From Diphasiastrum complanatum (taxonomy: Eukaryota > Streptophyta > Lycopodiopsida > Lycopodiales > Lycopodiaceae): DNA of 64,000 bases. The stretch is taken from assembly GCA_029204225.1 (NCBI GenBank), contig CM055111.1, positions 25,598,761 to 25,662,760 on the forward strand, given 5' to 3'. Shown piece after piece: positions 22,770-33,597 of this stretch; the first letter of the stretch is position 1, and each line of letters starts with the position of its first letter. Below the pieces are notes generated by a model. The model was not told where the DNA came from. It searched no databases and worked only from the letters and a program-made list of their open reading frames with translations. The position numbers and the translations under genes are program-made.

Positions 22770-24232
22770 CTTTGCTGGGCTCTCAGAACCCTAAACCTGC
22801 ATACATCACATACAAGCACACATTTTGTACTAACACATTCTTTGCCGCCTTTGACCTCCAGCCGCTCGTCATTGACGGGCTTACCCACTAGTATACATAA
22901 AAGCATTTGTATTGTGAAGATGAAGAGGATGGCAATGTTGTTGCATTCTCTAGATTCCACAAGAAAACTATTAATAAATTTTGATACGCTTCAACAAAGT
23001 ATCTTAGTCAAAGATGTCAAAGAACAAGCACAATAAACGAACATTTCCCATCAAGGATTTATTGATTTTTTAATAGAGAAAGAAGATGAAATACAAGAAT
23101 TGTGGCTACCCTTGTGGTACAATGTCAATTGATATAAGCTATATTCATTGCTACTTTAATGTACAAAACGAGCCCTAAGCAACAAGAAAGAATGAAGACT
23201 AGACTTTCAACGTCCTTGTTATTTCCCTATTTGCAAACCATGGACAATTGGAAAATGGAATGATCAAAGATATGACTCAAAACAATGGGTTTGCTTTGAA
23301 TCAAAGAACTTCAGATCAAATTTGACATTGGGGAAGGGGTGCCTTTCTTCAGCCATGCCATTAGAAGGAAGGCTTCCGAGGGTGCATTGTAACAAATTGT
23401 ACGTTGCATCAATAACAATCCACAAGTGCTTGTACCAAATTGGTTCACATAGAATACCAAAAGTACAAAATTATGATAAAGGTCTTACATGTATTTCAAT
23501 GATGTACGTGACTTGCAAGAACTAGATCGGAACCTTACAAATTGTGTTCAAAAAATTGGATTATCTGATCTTATCAATCTCGGCTATACACTTGAACCTT
23601 CACTCGTTTACATGGTCCAATATAATGCATATCATATACCATATTCATGTTGTTGCTATTATCACATGGAAGAGTACCTACTATCATATCTTCCAGTTCA
23701 ATGGTCTATCTCTAATTCTGATGTTTCACCTCTTCCTCGTAATCTTGCATTATTGCCAAACTCCTGTCGATCTTGCTGAATTCATGTAATTAGAGCTAAT
23801 TAGCACCGCTGTAAACTGATCTGCGCTGCTCACAAACTGAATGGATAAATTTTGAATGGACGGAAGGACAGAACTGCAAAACTGTGAGATGGGGGAGGTA
23901 TATATCTGCCTAGAGCGCCCAACAGTAATGTTGGCTGGCCTTTTATTCAGATCTGCCTGAGCAAAAATTGATAGAAAGAATGAAATGAAGGGGTTTATCC
24001 CAATTAGAGAGAGGTCAGGAAAATGAAGATCTCGGATATAATAGAAATGGAAAGAGAACTTGCATGAGATAGTTTGCTGCTCTGCAAGATATAGTTGGAA
24101 TTAGTTTTGTAGACGAGCTTCTGAGGACGTGGATCTGAGAAAAGAATTCGGTCAGAAAATGAACAGTTGATCATCTACTTCTGTCTATTGTATTAAAGTA
24201 GGCAATAATTTGTGAACAGAAATATTGAGCAC
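22770..24232. other. Non-genic interval downstream of the transporter gene
   Basis: No coding family was recognised. Frames at 23322-23525 and 23489-23789 are short and lack domain motifs. The right end probably includes the 3' UTR of the minus-strand transporter gene, which ends at 24233. Confidence 0.4.
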
Positions 24233-26777
24233 TCATGAACCAACATCGCAGACATTCTCTTCGATGCCCAGAAACGATGGGGATTCAACGTCTAAAGCTG
24301 GATTATGACCGCTAGTGTATTGTGGAGCTTTGAAAAGGTAAGTAAAACCGGATAGACGATCCGTGTTCGTCTGAAAAAGAAAATCTACATCTCTGACAAG
24401 CCTCTCGGTTTGAGCGGTATAGAACGGAGATTTTAGTTGAGATATCAGCATGACTCCTGGGAGATGATCAGCACTGAGGAGGGTGGATATTAGCACATTT
24501 TTCATTAAATAGCTGTGATCGCTTTGTCCATTCTGGTGACAATTCGGGTGGCCAGTGTCTCTTTCCCGTCGCTGACGGCCCAAATCTGTTTTGTATTGTT
24601 GATCATGAGAACTACCAGTAAGCTGTTGATTAGTCATTTTGTTGGTCCACATGGTTGCGAGCAGAATTATTGATCCTCCCAAAAGTTCAAGATCGCCTGC
24701 AGATTTGCGTCGGAGAAGTGTAGAAAAGAATGCTCCCCAGATTGGAATAGTCATGTAATTCAAAGTGGTAACGGATGCATTCACACCACGTAGGGCACGT
24801 ATCTCCAACCAGCTGCACAGTCCACCACAGACGAGACCGTTGTAGATTAAAGGAAGCCATGGCAAATGCTGAGCTAGAGTTGTGATGTCTAAACACCAGT
24901 CACTAGAACTGCTGCATAAATTGCATATCTCCCAAAAAAAGCTGAGCACGGATAATACGGCCGACTGAACGGCATTTAAACGCTTTGCGTCCAATGCTTT
25001 ACCAATTCCAAGAACTTCTGCTCGAAATATTTGCAGAGCAGAGATAAATGAACTGGCAAAAACCCATGGATTTCCACCTTGAGGAAAGATGATGCCTTTC
25101 CATCCCAAACTTTCTTCCTCCAGCACTCCCATACCTAACAGGAAAAGAGATTTTGGATTAGTGAAGCTAAGTGGTCATGATCTGGGATAGGTGATGGCCA
25201 CCTTTAGATCAGAGATCAGACACCTATTTCCTTATACTATGTCGTGTCGGTATGTACAATTTTGAGCTTTTATGATTGACAAACTATCTGTTGATTGAAG
25301 TGCAAAGATTACCAGAGAGTGCTATAAAGGTTGAAAGCCATTTGGCTCTAGTAACCGACCCGCCAGCGCAAAGTTTCATAATGGGAACAAGCACCACCTG
25401 CTATCCACACGCCGGTAAGAATCAGCTTCAACGAGAATAAGACAAACATAATATTATTCGTGTGATTGAAATCCTAATATACTTGAAAGGATGGAAAGAT
25501 TGATGTCTTAGTAACGTCATCGTCATAGAACTTACACTGAGTGCGTACAGAAAGGGTGCATCGTTCAAATCAGTCCCGTTCGTCCTGAATGTTTGGACGA
25601 TGCTGTATAGGAACGACAATGAGCCTAGCTCCACTCCTGCTCTGATAACTGTAGGATCTAGATTCCTGAGAGCGCTGATTAAGGCCGGAAAATGAACCAG
25701 TAGAGCCAAGGTAGATCTTAAAAGAGAAATGAAGCTTGGAGGCATGGCCGGTAGGGCGTCATCAGCAATCTCGATTGCAGCAATACCCGAACCGTACAGC
25801 GCAGCTATCAAGTTCAACAACATCGGAACTACAACTTGCTTTCTGTTGACCTCTCTTAACAATGTTCTTTTTATCTCAGCAACCTTATAGTCGAAGCTGG
25901 AATCGATTTCCGCAGTGCTTTCAAATAATCTTTGAGATGACGCCTGCTGCAATCAATATCCATGGCCTATAAGGTATATATGCTAAGATCATATGCAATA
26001 AACAAGACTGGAAGGAAACATAATATGCCTTACACTCGAATAAAAACGATGTTAGCAGTGTCATCGGTGAAATCAATTATGAGGTAAAGCCATACCACAT
26101 AACATCTAATTAAAAGACGGCTGAATTAGTTGTGGGCATACGATCATTCTTTTACTGAATTTTCAATTGCATTTTCTACTTACCAGTGGTGGAGAGACGC
26201 CCTTGTGACATAGGGACGCTCCATTGTAAAGTGGGTCGTCAACTACTGTATATCTACATTCCTTTTGGTGACATGTCCTGTTTACCAAACTTAAAATGTC
26301 TTCCTTTTCCACATAATATGTATTATCTTTCGCTCTGGACTCCTTCAAGATATGTTCTTCCAAGTCAAATTTAGAACATACATATCTATCTAGTTGTCGT
26401 TTGCAACAATCAACTGAATCTATAATCCCCCTGCGAATTGCACTGCATGCGTCGTAAGTAAATTTTGTCCTGGAACTTGACAGCCTTGCAAAATAATCAG
26501 ATTTGTTGCACGAGCGGTTGATTTTGGGATGTGCATGGTGGACACGAGAACCTGCAATGCATTTCCTGCTGGTCTCAGAGTACCCATCTTTGCACAGAAA
26601 ACATCTATCAAGACTATGTGCAGAGCTAGAAGCTGATGTGGGATACAACTCAATATTAATTACTCTTTTCCTTTGTACGAGACACTGTACTGCAAGTTTT
26701 CCAACTCTACATGTACTGCAAGTTTGAAATGTCGAACTGTGACTAGAAGAAGCCACGGCTTCCAGTTGCAGCAACAT
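24233..26777 (-). CDS. EamA/DMT-family membrane transporter, plastid-type, 4 exons
   Basis: Four exons join with consistent phases. Exon 1 is 26777-26184 (donor GTAAGT), exon 2 is 25946-25536 (acceptor TTGCAG, donor GTAAGT), exon 3 is 25397-25313 (acceptor AGCAG, donor GTAATC) and exon 4 is 25134-24233 (acceptor TGTTAG). The sum is 1992 nt, giving 663 aa. Exon 1 (198 codons) is Ser/Cys/Arg-rich and low in acidic residues at its start, like a chloroplast transit peptide plus a variable region. Exons 2-4 hold the hydrophobic helices of a drug/metabolite transporter (VVVPMLLNLIAALYGSGIAA, LGSLSFLYSIVQTF, WVFASSFISALQIFRAEVLG, NGLVCGGLCSWLEIRALRG, LLGGSIILLATMW). About 100 hydrophilic residues follow the last helix. 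Likely role: export of a small metabolite across a plastid membrane. The substrate is unknown. Family and splice pattern are well supported. The start codon and the long C-terminal tail are less certain. Confidence 0.82.
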
Positions 26778-27281
26778 TCCCCACTTCCGCAGTAGAACCC
26801 AAACTTACTCCCTGAGAAGCTTATAACAACGTAGAAGCTCTGAGCCAGATTGAGTTCTCCACACTTTTTCTATATCAACAATTGATTTATTTGAGAAATC
26901 TATTATCAGCGCTGCGTGTTCTATATTTATTATGCGACTTGGATGTAAATTTTAATTGGACTTGTAAGAAACTAGTGGGTTTAACTGCAGGGACTAGATT
27001 TCGAGATAACTAGTGAGCCGTGACTTGAAAATTATCACCTAATCTATTGAAACAAGTAGCTATGTCTATCTATGTCCTGAGTTACAGACTATCACCTGAT
27101 GAAACCAGTACTTATGCAAGAATTCTAGTATGTGACACAGCGGAATTCTACACTACCCGTATTGAAGGCGGATGCTCCAATCTCCCATAATGATAATATA
27201 TATTTTTCTATCAGGATTCAGAGGGGAAGCTTTGTTTGCACGTAGCCAAAAAAGTCCGGAGTTGGATCCGGAGTCTCTCAC

Positions 27282-27419
27282 CTAGCAGGCAATTCTGGTG
27301 GGATCGAAATGCTGAACCCCCCGTCGCGATGACCAGATCCCCACGTTTTCTTTAATTCTTCCTCGAATCTGATTCTGCTGCGCCAGCAGTGCGGACGCGT
27401 TGTTTCGCTGGTGGCTCAT
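27282..27419 (-). other. Small open frame in GC-rich island, possible 5' exon
   Basis: ATG to TAG, 45 codons, beginning MSHQRNNASALLAQQ. The stop is directly followed by GTGAGAG, a good splice-donor match, so the segment may be an untranslated or partly translated first exon. It lies on the same strand as the transporter gene and about 500 bp upstream of its start. The base composition is closer to coding DNA than its surroundings. I do not recognise the peptide. Confidence 0.22.
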
Positions 27420-27983
27420 GACTTGCAGTCGTCGATCCGCCATTCATTCATTGGCATGTGAAAAATATACCCAAATGCGTGGCAATCAATGCATATGAAA
27501 ATACTTGGAAGTGGGCAGTTGGTTTTCTGATATTTCAATGATTTGATTTCATTCTTTTCAGTTTTTCCGAGGATGGAAGTTAAAGTTAAACCCCAGAAGA
27601 CCCAGATGGACCGAACACCTGGGCATTGGTGATCCATCACATCGGATCGGAGAATCTCTCAAAAGTGTTAAAAAATATAGTGCAAAGACCGAACAGGCCC
27701 ATCATGCCTTTACACGTTTTAAAAGTTTTCACACCACAAATTTTTTGTGATTTTTAATAACTTGGTGTATCTATGTAAGAGCAAGACATTGTGACCATTG
27801 ATTTGTTAAGAGTTCAGTTGTCACTCCCTAGAGCTACATTTAAATCTTTGAACTCTTTTAGAATGAATCTTTGTATTATTTCATTTTTAAACCATTTGAA
27901 TAATGCCTCGCATATTCCAAACCCTAATTAGCTTTCTTCATGTATTAACTCACCTTTGCTAATAAATCACATGTACAAACTTT

Positions 27984-28048
27984 GATGAGAGTTCATGTGA
28001 AGCCCAAAAAATAAGGTGAGGGTTCATGTAAAGCCCAAAAAATTAGAG
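27984..28048. repeat. Two-copy tandem duplication, about 32 bp
   Basis: GAGAGTTCATGTGAAGCCC and a similar GAGGGTTCATGTAAAGCCC follow each other, each ending in a run of A. Confidence 0.7.
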
Positions 28049-29432
28049 TTGATGTTGTTGTTGAATTATTAGTCTCGTGCATTCACTTGTCAAAAGTTTC
28101 ACCTTTATGATCAAACCCATGTGGTATAAGGTGCATGATTTATGCCATCCTAATGCACAAACCTTCACCTATGTATACACCGAAGTGATGTAAGGTGGGT
28201 GTCTTATGCCATCGTGATGCACAAATCACTTACATGAGTCTATATGCATTCAACACGGCCTAATGAATGTCTATAGCAAGTATTCAATTGTCAAAATTCT
28301 CACCTAAGATCACACCCATGTGATGTATAAGTCAAGCATTCCACACCAACTTCTTGGGTTTTAGTATGGCATCAAATATTATTGCAAAAGGTAAATGAGA
28401 GGAAAAGATTCTCTTCACAAGCTCACATGTGCACACTTCTTACAAAAAGTTATGCTTTGTTTATGGACTTAACTAGAACATAAGGGTTGCTTTATCAAAT
28501 GATAGCCCCATTTGAAAAATAAAACAATAAAATACGGGAAATATGATAAATTAAAATCTAATATTAAATTTATTACTTGAGACATATGTCTAAATATAGA
28601 TTCATTAATACTAGATATGTTACCCATGTCCATATATAGTAAATTTTAGTCTATTTTATTTTCAAGTTTTTCCTTCACAAAATGTCATGGTCAAAATTAC
28701 TATAAAGCTAAAGCAAATGTGTATAATGTATAAAAATGTACAATTCGGTTACAAATTTCTTAAAGTATCACATTAATTGAAGAGAGCACATCTATATATA
28801 AGAAAGAGCGATAAAGATGATAGCATAGGCTAGTATTTTCATGATACTAAATGGGTCAATTACACTAATCCTCTCATTTTGTAACTCAAACGTGATTATG
28901 TTTCTAATTCAAAAATTTGTATACCTAGTGAATCAAGAACTTAATTTGGAAGTAGTTTTGGTTGTTAGAAATCAATGATAAACTTCATTGTTACTGTTTA
29001 CAATGTACATTAATGTTGACAGTTGTGACCAGCTGTCATTGCTACCGCTTTCAATTAAGATCTTACCTCTTCTAAGGTGTAGTGATCAATTCCTGATCTT
29101 CTACTAATTTAGTTATGATGAGCCTTTGTGCGAAATAAAAAATAGAACAAGTAGTAGCTGATCTAAGAAGGACATTTGATAGACATAATGCATTCAAGGA
29201 TTGTATATCATAGTCAAGAGATAACTTTTTTTTTTTAACTGTGATTCCTAGAGCGCTATTTGGCATACCGCACAACGCGTTATCGCAAGAGAACTTTGTC
29301 CCATACGGATAGAATAGATGAAGGAGTGTGAACGGCTTTTCATCCTCACATTCAGCATCCGGTGATTCAGACTTGTCTGTCTGAAAAATCGCTGACGCAC
29401 TTGTCATACTCTCTTACTTCTCTCTATCACTC

Positions 29433-29438
<6 letters not shown>

Positions 29439-29474
<36 letters not shown>
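29439..29474. repeat. GT microsatellite
   Basis: Eighteen GT units without interruption. Confidence 0.95.
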
Positions 29475-29476
<2 letters not shown>

Positions 29477-29869
29477 TTGATTAGAGGAATTAAAAGAACT
29501 GTTAAACCTACCACGTCGTTGCATTTAGTTTACTGTCAGCTTTGTCCGTGGTCTCAATTTGTTGCCTTGGTACTTAGTTGATCGTGGGATGTAAAGTGCG
29601 CCGACTCCAAGGCCATGCTTATGCAACCGTAGTCGAGGTCATTGTGGTTGGTCTTTGTTTGTCGTTGGCAGTCCGTAGGAGTTGACTTGCAGCTCCCTAC
29701 GTACGTCATCGTTTGTTTCCTCAAAGTTGCGATTTGCGGTTTGTTGGTCTTCGTTGTTGTTGCCCTCCGCGTAAGTAGTGATGTGGTTGCGGTAGCCGTA
29801 GATTGCATTTTGTGGTTCATAAGCTCAAAATGCTTTGTGGGCTTGGGTTTCTTTAAACTATTGAAAAAC

Positions 29870-30195
29870 AAAATTCTCCCAAAAGGGAATATCATGCCTG
29901 AGACAAGAGATGAGGCACGAAAGATGTTGTCTAACATCGGGATGGACTACAAGCAATATCATGCATGTCTAAAGAATTGCAATACCATGCATGTCCAAAG
30001 GATTGCATTTTATATTGAGGTAGGTACCAATCACTCAAGAGATGTCCCATTTGTGATACTCCTCGATATAGAGATGATTTGCAAGGGACAACCATTCCAT
30101 GCAAAGTTTTATGACACTTTCCAGTAATTCCACGATTGCAACATTTATTTCGTTGTAAATCTCTTGCACAACTTATGGATTGGCATGCATATGTC
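29870..30195 (+). pseudogene. CACTA (En/Spm) TNP2-type transposase fragment
   Basis: In one frame the sequence reads ILPKGNIMPETRDEARKML and MDYKQYHACLKNC, the region of TNP2 transposases before their cysteine cluster. After a frameshift near 30010 it continues as SLKRCPICDTPRYRDDLQG, CKVL, a stop, HFPVIPRLQHLFRCKSLAQL and MDWHA. These are highly characteristic of CACTA TNP2 (a zinc-ribbon-like CPxC and the HFPxIPRLQ motif). The order and spacing are right. The DDE catalytic region downstream is absent, and terminal CACTA repeats were not found. Confidence 0.85.
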
Positions 30196-30239
30196 ATGTT
30201 TTTGGTTTTATTATAGGTGATTTAAGTATTTGAGTTTTC

Positions 30240-30560
30240 GATATATTCAAAAATAATAAATTTTCAGAGGTAACTCGAAGAAACATCATCAAAAATAGTA
30301 ATAAGGGCAACCTCAACTTGCAATTGCTTTTCTCTTTCATTGTATGTGAGACTTGATGGTTGCATTCTTGCTCGACTTGACATTTTTGGAGAGTTTGTAA
30401 AGTACATAGGCTTGCTCCTCGTGATTTCCCTACTATTTTCTTGATAATAGGCTTGCTAGTAGGCTCAATTGCATGATTATCAAGCTTATGCATTCTAGAT
30501 TCATCAAACATGACATCTCTAGAAACAATAAATGTTTGAGTACAAGGAATGTAGACAAGC
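30240..30560 (-). pseudogene. Copia relic: integrase-RT linker
   Basis: Minus-strand relic immediately right of the CACTA piece. It reads TFIVSRDVMFDESRMHKLD, the motif that ends copia integrase, then a degraded linker with the QVSHTMKEK element that precedes reverse transcriptase. Only about 300 bp remain. Confidence 0.75.
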
Positions 30561-31249
30561 CTATTAGAACAAGTGTTTTCTTAAACATTCAACACCAATT
30601 GCATTGATTTATTATTCTCAATAGACAACACAAAACTCAGAATACGAAATCTATAAACCTTTCAACAAGTAACAACTTTACATGTATACAATTACTTCCT
30701 ATATGGACAAATTTACAAAATTCAAAAAATGGTATTGCGATCTACGTATGCATCTGTGTTGCAGCGGATCGCGATCCGTTGCAAAAATGATCATGATCGT
30801 GCGATCCGGATCGCCAATGATCTAAGATCAGAAACACTTTTTTGGATTGCAAAAGAATTTGAATTTTTTTTTTCCAGATTGGGCAAGAATCCACTGTTGG
30901 CAAAAATATTGAATCAAATAGAATTGAAATTAGTAGCCAATGAATATATCTACAGAAACAATTTGCTTCAATATTTGATTGAAGACAATAGTATATATTG
31001 AGAGTTAACCATCTGAAACCAAGCGACAAAACCACTCTTTTGAAAATCCTTTCACATGATATCCATATTGGCAGCTTTTGAAAAAAAAACAAAAAACAAA
31101 AAATATTGCAATCTGAGAAAAATTTTATGATCAATCGCTTATAGATTATATCTATAAGTAGCAGAAAATATCATTGTGAAGTATTATGTTACAAATATAA
31201 TTTGATCAAACACAGATATAAAAACAACTACTAATTTAAAAGAAAAAAA
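30561..31249. other. Non-genic stretch
   Basis: AT-rich. A frame at 30729-31001 is open but has no recognisable motif. The phrase GGATCGCGATCC (30767-30778) is a short exact palindrome. Confidence 0.35.
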
Positions 31250-31468
31250 ATCCATGTGTGGATAACTCAACCGTGGATTTTCCACGGACCGCAATCATCA
31301 ATGCCCTGATCTATTGAAGTCGTTAGCATTAACTATTTTTATGTGGATTATCCACGCGTGGATAACCCACGCAAATGATTGCCACCCGACGTCGCGCGAC
31401 TTCCCTCCCAAACTGTTGCCGAAATTTTCAATTTATATTTACGTGGATTATCCACGTAGATATAAATT
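31250..31468. repeat. Cluster of GTGGATNATCCAC palindromes
   Basis: At least three hairpin-capable sequences built on the same core. CCGTGGATTTTCCACGG is at 31271-31287. GTGGATTATCCAC at 31343-31355 is followed at once by GCGTGGATAACCCACGC (31356-31372). A 39-bp near-perfect palindrome at 31430-31468 is centred on ACGTGGATTATCCACGT, with AATTTATAT/ATATAAATT outer arms. The cluster directly precedes a gypsy relic and may be a small foldback element or its edge. Confidence 0.7.
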
Positions 31469-31489
31469 TCAACGTCGTTGACCATATGC

Positions 31490-32562
31490 GGGCTGAGCTA
31501 ATGCAAGTAATTGACTTCTCAATACGGTATTGTAAAGGAAGTCAAAACACTCTAGCGGATGCTTTGGCTCGTTTATCCGTTATTAATAAGTTAAGCTTTA
31601 CTGATATATAACCGAGATTATTTCAATCTCTCCAAGGACTTTTGAGTCCGATCCATTTTTTGGAAAGTATTGGCAACAAGTACTTTCTAGGGTCGATTCA
31701 GATAAGCAAAATTCCTCAGATCGGGGAAAGATTGAAATGGATTTTGCTATACGGAATGTGATCTTGTTTCGTAAGGGCAAAGTATGTGTACTGGAGAATG
31801 ACACAATTAGGGCCCAAATCCTGCATGTGTAAATATAGTCCATGCGCAGGACATCCAGATATACAAAAAACACTTGACTTTGTTAGGCGACACTTTTGGC
31901 GGCCTAAGATGAAAAGTGCTTATGTACTTAAATGTACTAAGTGTCAGTTAAATAAATCTGAAAGGCTAAAAACTAGTAGCCTATTGCATCTATTGGATAT
32001 TCCTACCGGAAAGTGGAAAAATATATCTATGGATTTTGTGGTCGGGCTTCCATGTACAGGGAAGAGCCATGATTCTTTTTGGGTCATTGTTGACAGACTC
32101 ACGAACTTTGCTCAATTTATCCCAACTAAAACTACGGTTAAAGCTTCAGAACTAGCTCAACTTTTTGTTGCAAAGCTTTTTCGACTGTACGGGTTGCCTT
32201 GTGATATTGTTAGTGATCATGACCCAAAATTCACTAAGAATTTTGGCAAGCAAGTGTTTGAAAAGTTGGAAACAACTTTGAGTATGAGTTCTATAGATAA
32301 TCTTAAATCAGACGGTAAAATGAAAAGGACCAATCAGACGATGGGCTGCGAGCATTTGTCTGATTGGGAAAATTACCTTCCACTGGTGGAATTTGCGTAT
32401 AGTAGTGCAGAATGCTCAACGACCGGATTCAGCCCTTTCATGCTTATGTATGGTTATCAACCTCGATCACCGATTAGTGTTGGCATGATGAACCTTAGGG
32501 TGCAAGCCGCAGCTAATTGCCTTGCGGATATGCAATTTGTATTGGTCCACACAGATTACTAA
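31490..32562 (+). pseudogene. Ty3/gypsy relic: RNase H end and integrase
   Basis: Plus-strand pol fragment. RNase H end: FSIRYCKGSQNTLADALARL at 31531-31590. After a disordered stretch comes the integrase with its H-H-C-C zinc domain (GHPDIQKTLDFVRRHFWRPKM, CTKCQLNK). The catalytic core follows with SMDFVVGLPCTGKSHDSFWV (first Asp present) and LPCDIVSDHDPKFT (second Asp present). The usual third region has decayed (a TNQTMGCE remnant). It ends at 32562 in the YGYQPRSP region and lacks a C-terminal chromodomain. The lineage, with its KSHDSFWVIVDRLT wording, differs from the Gypsy-1/array family. Confidence 0.88.
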
Positions 32563-32714
32563 AACTTTTACTCATAAAAACGTATATATGCTTGTATAAA
32601 ATTTATGATTCCGGTTTTTCAAAAACGTTGTCGGTTCCATTTCAATAATTTGCAGGTTTTAGATGTCAAGAATGATTTTGCCACCGTTGGATTCTCATAA
32701 GTTTCCTAGATGCT

Positions 32715-32723
32715 GCCACGTCA
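32715..32723. promoter_or_regulatory. Candidate bZIP site (TGACGTGGC) upstream of the DOMON gene
   Basis: GCCACGTCA on the plus strand is the G/C-hybrid ACGT box bound by plant bZIP factors. It lies about 0.88 kb before the ATG and 50 bp from a second ACGT box. Function is inferred from motif identity only. Confidence 0.35.
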
Positions 32724-32763
32724 TTATAGTACTGCCATTGAAAGCCTTCCAAGTGACAGGTTA

Positions 32764-32773
32764 GACACGTGGC
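32764..32773. promoter_or_regulatory. Candidate G-box/ABRE (GACACGTGGC)
   Basis: A textbook ABRE-type G-box (ACACGTGGC) about 0.83 kb upstream of the DOMON gene start. Paired with the site at 32715, it suggests abscisic-acid or light responsiveness. Telo-box-like TAGGGTTT sequences follow near 32850 and 32895, as is common close to plant transcription starts. Confidence 0.4.
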
Positions 32774-33597
32774 TGACATCCCAGTGGTAGTGTACCTAAA
32801 GCCTAGAATACTTGCCCGTGTCCCTTGTCACTGTCACCTGAGCCCTATTTAGGGTTTCACTATGTTTTTGCCAGTTTTAGGTTACAGACCTAATTTAGCT
32901 AGGGTTTTGTAGGGCTTGTAGCACACTCTATTGTTAAAGCATCTCAGTCTCGCTGTGAAGAAAGCAAAGACGGTAGAAGACGATCGCCAGGGAGCAGTGG
33001 AGGAAGTGGATTGATCGATGTGGGCTGGGTAGATCGCCTTCGGCTGGTGCTTCTGCCACCATTTCTCTTATTTCTAATCTATATTTGATTCTTTTATGCT
33101 GTACCAGATTGGAAGGTAGAAAATCAGCAAGGAAAAGGCTACAGCCGTGTGATGGTCTGGGTCGGAGCTGGATTCTCATAGCTGCAAATTTGACGTCTTT
33201 TCTGAGGTGGGTTTGTGGTCACATCACCCCTTGGCTGAGATAAACTCCTATTGGATGCTTTGGAGTGCAGGGAAGAAGGGGGCCCATGGTTTGATGCCGG
33301 GTGGATTGATAGCATGGAAAATTTTCCTTGCAACGGTGTCGTGGAAGCATTCCTGAGGTGGATCTGAAACGGTTTTGAAGCTCCCTATGGATCTGAAGTG
33401 GGTTTTTTCATTTCTGCTTCAAATGTGAAATGGGTTGAAAATAGCAGCCCAATTTGATCAGTGCTCATGTTTTTCGTATAAAAAAACTGTGATGCATATT
33501 AAGGGATTTTTCTTCATAACAGATCCACTACCATAAGCCCTACTTCTGCAGGAAGGGGGTAAATTAACTTTCTTTCGATAGAAACCATATTCTGGAT

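Larger units (their letters stand above)
26778..29438. other. Intergenic region upstream of the transporter gene
   Basis: The first few hundred bases right of 26777 should hold the transporter's promoter and 5' UTR. A moderately GC-rich island at about 27240-27420 contains a small minus-strand frame (listed separately). From 27.66 to 29.0 kb the DNA is AT-rich with diverged repeats of the phrases AAGGTGSRTG and ATGCCATCSTGATGCAC (about 28120-28210). No gene family is recognised there. A minus-strand frame at 29072-29407 is open but unidentifiable. Confidence 0.4.

Noticed and set aside
22453-22960. Open frames rich in Thr-His or Cys-Val
   Set aside because: Pure translation of the CA/TG microsatellite.
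23322-23789. Plus-strand frames at 23322-23525 and 23489-23789 as a gene
   Set aside because: Short overlapping frames without domain motifs or consistent splice sites.
29072-29407. Minus-strand 111-codon frame
   Set aside because: No recognised domain. It runs into a poly-Lys stretch from an A-run. A possible donor inside was not enough to call an exon.
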